Source: Eretmocerus hayati (lineage: Eukaryota; Arthropoda; Insecta; Hymenoptera; Aphelinidae). From it: 64,000 nucleotides of DNA. Within the stretch, counting starts at the first letter, position 1. The number at the start of each line of letters is the position of its first letter. A program made the translations under genes and the position numbers. The DNA lies in NCBI GenBank assembly GCA_029851415.1, contig CM056742.1:78234748-78298747 (forward strand), written 5' to 3'. A model generated the notes under the pieces. It ran no database searches. It saw only the letters and a program-made list of their open reading frames with translations, and was not told the origin of the DNA. This document shows positions 61,341 through 64,000 of the stretch, piece after piece.

Positions 61341-61483
61341 TCCTGGCCTCTTCTTTAAAACATTCCCGAATTTCAACCCCCGATTTGGGGGTGTTGGCAT
61401 TCGACGGGGGGGCTGCAAAGAATTCAGGCACCTTCTTTCGTCACAAGGAAGCGTTCCCAATCGAGAAATTCTGGAACAGAGCC
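61341..61483 (+). repeat. Monomer type G (example)
   Basis: A 143-bp unit marked by TTTAAAACATTCCCG, GTGTTGGCATTCGACGGGG, CTGCAAAGAATTC, AGGAAGCGTTCCC and AAATTCTGG. The CATTCGACGGGG form is seen only after 56.3 kb (copies near 56.36, 58.51, 59.52, 61.40 and 63.26 kb), so it marks the right-hand subdomain. Confidence 0.85.
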
Positions 61484-62627
61484 TCCTGGCCCGTTCTTAA
61501 AAAAATTCCCGAATTCCAACCCCCGATTTGGGGGTGTCAGCATTCACCGGGGGGGGCTGCATGAAATTCAGGCACCCTCTCTCGTCACAAGAAAGCGATC
61601 CCAATCGAGAAATTTTGGAACAGAGCCTCCTTGCCTGTTCTAAAAAAATTCCCGAATTTCAACCCCCGATTTGGGGGTGTCGACATTCACCGGGGGGGCT
61701 GCAAAAAATTCAGGCACCTTCTTTCGTCACAAAAAAGCGATCCCAATCGAGAAATTTTGGAACAGAGCCTCCTGGCCTGTTCTAAAAAAATTCACGAATT
61801 CCAACCCCCGGTTTGGGGGTGTCGGCATTCACCGGGGGGGCTGCAAAAAATTCAGGCACCTTCTTTCGTCACAAGGAAGCGATCCCAATCGAGAAATTTT
61901 GGAACAGAGCCTCCTTGCCTGTTCTAAAAAAATTCCCGAATTTCAACCCCCGATTTGGGGGTGTCGACATTCACCGGGGGGGCTGCAAAAAATTCAGGCA
62001 CCTTCTTTCGTCACAAGAAAGCGATCCCAATCGAGAAATTTTGGAACAGAGCCTCCTGGCCTGTTCTAAAAAAATTCACGAATTTCAACCCCCGGTTTGG
62101 GGGTGTCGGCATTCACCGGGGGGGCTGCAAAAAATTCAGGCACCTCCTTTCGTCACAAGGAAGCGATCCCAATCGAGAAATTTTGGAACAGAGACTCCTG
62201 GCCCGTTCTTAAAAAAATCCCCGAAATTCAACCCCCAATTTGGGGGTGTCGGCATTCACCGGGGGGGCTGCAAAAAATTCAAGCACCCTCTCCTGTCACA
62301 AGGAAGCGACCCCGATCGAGAAATTTTGGAACAGAGCCTCCTGGCCTGTTCTAAAAAAATTCCCGAATTTCAACCCCCGATTTGGGGGTGTCGGCATTCA
62401 CCGGGGGGGCTGCAAAAAATTCAGGCACCTTCTTTCGTCACAAAAAAGCGATCCCAATCGAGAAATTTTGGAACAGAGCCTCCTGGCCTCTTCTTTAAGA
62501 GATTCCCGAATTTCAACCTCCGATTTGGGGTCGTCGCCATTCACCGGGGAGGGGGGCTGCAAAAAATTCAGGCACCCTCTCTCGTCACAAGAAAGCGATC
62601 CCAATCGAGAAATTTTGGAACAGAGCC

Positions 62628-63635
62628 TCCTGGCCTGTTCTTGAAAAAATTCCCGAATTTCAACCCCCGATTTGGGGGTGTCGGCATCCACCGGGGGGGG
62701 GCTCCAAAAAATTCACGCACCTCCTTTCGTCACAAGAAAGCGATCCCAATCGAGAAATTTTGGAACAGAGCCCCTTGGCCTGTTCTAAAAAAATTCCCGA
62801 ATTCCAACCCCCGATTTGGGGGTGTCGGCATTCATCGGGGGGGGGGGGGGCTGCAAAAAATTCAGGCACCTTCTTTCGTCACAAAAAAGCGATCGGAATC
62901 GAGAAATTTTGGAACAGAGCCTCCTGGCCTCTTCTTTAAAAGATTCCCGAATTTCAACCCCCGATTTGGGGGTGTCGGCATCCACCGGGAGGGCTGCAAA
63001 AAATTCAGGCACCTTCTTCCGTCACAAGAAAGCGATCCCAATCGAGAAATTTTGGAACAGAGCCCCTTGGCCTGTTCTAAAAAAATTCCCGAATTTCAAC
63101 CCCCGATTTGGGGGTGTCGGCATTCATCGGGGGGGCTGCGGAAAATTCGGTTACCTTCTTTCGTCACAAAAAAGCGATCCGAATCAAGAAGTTTTGGAAC
63201 AGAGCCTCCTGGCCTCTTCTTTAAAACATTCCCGAATTTCAACCCCCGATTTGGGGGTGTTGGCATTCGACGGGGGGGCTGCAAAGAATTCAGGCACCTT
63301 CTTTCGTCACAAGGAAGCGTTCCCAATCGAGAAATTCTGGAACAGAGCCTCCTGGCCCGTTCTTAAAAAAATTCCCGAATTCCAACCCCCGATTTGGGGG
63401 TGTCAGCATTCACCGGGGGGGGCTGCATGAAATTCAGGCACCCTCTCTCGTCACAAGAAAGCGATCCCAATCGAGAAATTTTGGAACAGAGCCTCCTTGC
63501 CTGTTCTAAAAAAATTCCCGAATTTCAACCCCCGATTTGGGGGTGTCGACATTCACCGGGGGGGCTGCAAAAAATTCAGGCACCTTCTTTCGTCACAAGA
63601 AAGCGATCCCAATCGAGAAATTTTGGAACAGAGCC
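62628..63635 (+). repeat. Right-end seven-unit cassette, copy 4
   Basis: Same order, 1,867 bases after copy 3, with six other units between (61,770-62,627). Shares TTCGGTTACC (about 63,147) with copy 2. Confidence 0.8.
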
Positions 63636-64000
63636 TCCTGGCCTGTTCTAAAAAAATTCACGAATTTCAACCCCCGATTTGGGGGTGTCGACATTCACCG
63701 GGGGGGCTGCAAAAAATTCAGGCACCTTCTTTCGTCACAAGAAAGCGATCCCAATCGAGAAATTTTGGAACAGAGCCTCCTGGCCTGTTCTAAAAAAATT
63801 CACGAATTTCAACCCCCGGTTTGGGGAAGTCGGCATTCACCGGGGGGGCTGCAAAAAATTCAGGCACCTCCTTTCGTCACAAGGAAGCGATCCCAATCGA
63901 GAAATTTTGGAACAGAGCCTCCTGGCCCGTTCTTAAAAAAATCCCCGAAATTCAACCCCCAATTTGGGGGTGTCGGCATTCACCGGGGGGGCTGCAAAAA
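63636..64000 (+). repeat. Terminal units; array continues past the window
   Basis: Two full units and part of a third, with TTCACGAATTTC, CCCCCGGTTTGGGG and CCCCAATTTGGGGG variants. Resembles 61.77-62.28 kb. The last unit is cut in its AAAAAATTC run, so the array does not end here. Confidence 0.85.

Larger units (their letters stand above)
60761..61769 (+). repeat. Right-end seven-unit cassette, copy 3
   Basis: Same order as copy 1, at 2,888 bases from it; six other units (59,895-60,760) separate it from copy 2. Confidence 0.8.
1..64000 (+). repeat. Tandem satellite DNA array, ~143-bp unit, ~445 copies
   Basis: The whole window is head-to-tail copies of one unit, recognisable by landmarks recurring every 142-150 bases: CCTGGCC, CCCGAATTTC, CCCCCGATTTGGGG, CATTCACCGGGGG, GCAAAAAATTC, GCGATCCCAATCGAG and TTTTGGAACAGAGCC. 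Every copy reads in this orientation; I saw no inverted unit and no inserted foreign sequence. The unit is near the length of a nucleosome core particle. The reference consensus is 39 A, 37 C, 33 G and 34 T (49% GC). Both window edges lie inside the array. Long uninterrupted satellites with higher-order repeats are typical of eukaryotic centromeric or pericentromeric heterochromatin; placing this array there is inference. The family and organism are not recognised. There are no gene-bearing stretches anywhere, so no gap of more than 300 bases is left undescribed. Confidence 0.97.

Noticed and set aside
1..64000. Hundreds of open reading frames on both strands, many over 200 codons
   Set aside because: All are translations of the satellite in rotating frames. 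Equivalent frames recur at every unit in three forward frames and on the reverse strand, start at TTG or GTG rather than ATG, and end at the fixed TTCTAA or TTCTTAA landmark. No frame is favoured.
1..64000. CRISPR array or bacterial repeat region
   Set aside because: Units are 143 bp, directly abutting, with no unique spacers between short repeats, and extend over 64 kb with no coding sequence.

Overview
The window is one uninterrupted tandem satellite DNA array. From base 1 to base 64,000 every stretch is a copy of a single unit of about 143 bp (usually 142-147 bp, up to about 150 bp where its G tract is long). All copies run head to tail in the same orientation, roughly 445 copies in total. 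I found no gene, RNA gene, transposon, CRISPR array or unique spacer. Both edges fall inside the array, so its true limits and flanks are not visible. A 64-kb pure satellite with nested higher-order repeats points to a eukaryotic nuclear genome, from heterochromatin and plausibly a centromere or pericentromere. I do not recognise the monomer family and cannot name the clade. The consensus unit is about 49% GC and not clearly CpG-depleted (7 CpG per unit against about 8.5 expected).

Anatomy of one unit, using bases 1-143 as the reference: a TCCTGGCC start; an A-rich run near 16-24; a C5-GATTT-G5 dyad at 36-52; a G tract starting at 66, usually 7 G but up to 16; an AAAAAATTC run near 77-85; a CTTTCGTCACAAG-like stretch at 94-107; and a well-conserved right part (112-143) containing CCCAATCGAGAAATTTTGG and ending AACAGAGCC. 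Unit types are told apart mostly by changes around the dyad, the G tract and positions 86-112.

Layout. Bases 1-6,560 and 7,465-13,330 are two diverged copies of a roughly 50-unit block; the first carries a five-unit duplication the second lacks. Bases 12,820-13,950 recur at 14,392-15,668. A mosaic zone at 15.7-17.9 kb shares private variants with 22.2-24.4 kb, in a different order. Bases 17,660-20,666 are three copies of a seven-unit repeat of about 1,002 bp. Bases 20,670-22,215 recur at 24,850-26,385. The dominant event is a 15.3-kb tandem duplication: 24,935-40,222 (about 106 units) is repeated at 40,223-55,518 with only five substitutions noticed plus G-tract length changes. It carries nested 9-, 15- and 2-unit repeats that appear in both halves. 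Bases 57,000-63,635 hold four copies of another seven-unit cassette within a 20-unit duplication.

The many long open frames are by-products of a stop-poor repeat whose length is not a multiple of three. They nearly all start at TTG or GTG, and I do not annotate them as genes. The points of interest are the array's evolution (a recent 106-unit duplication, nested unequal exchange, fast-changing poly-G) and conserved sub-elements that could bind protein or fold. One caution: near-identical 15-kb copies can also come from assembly or haplotype duplication.
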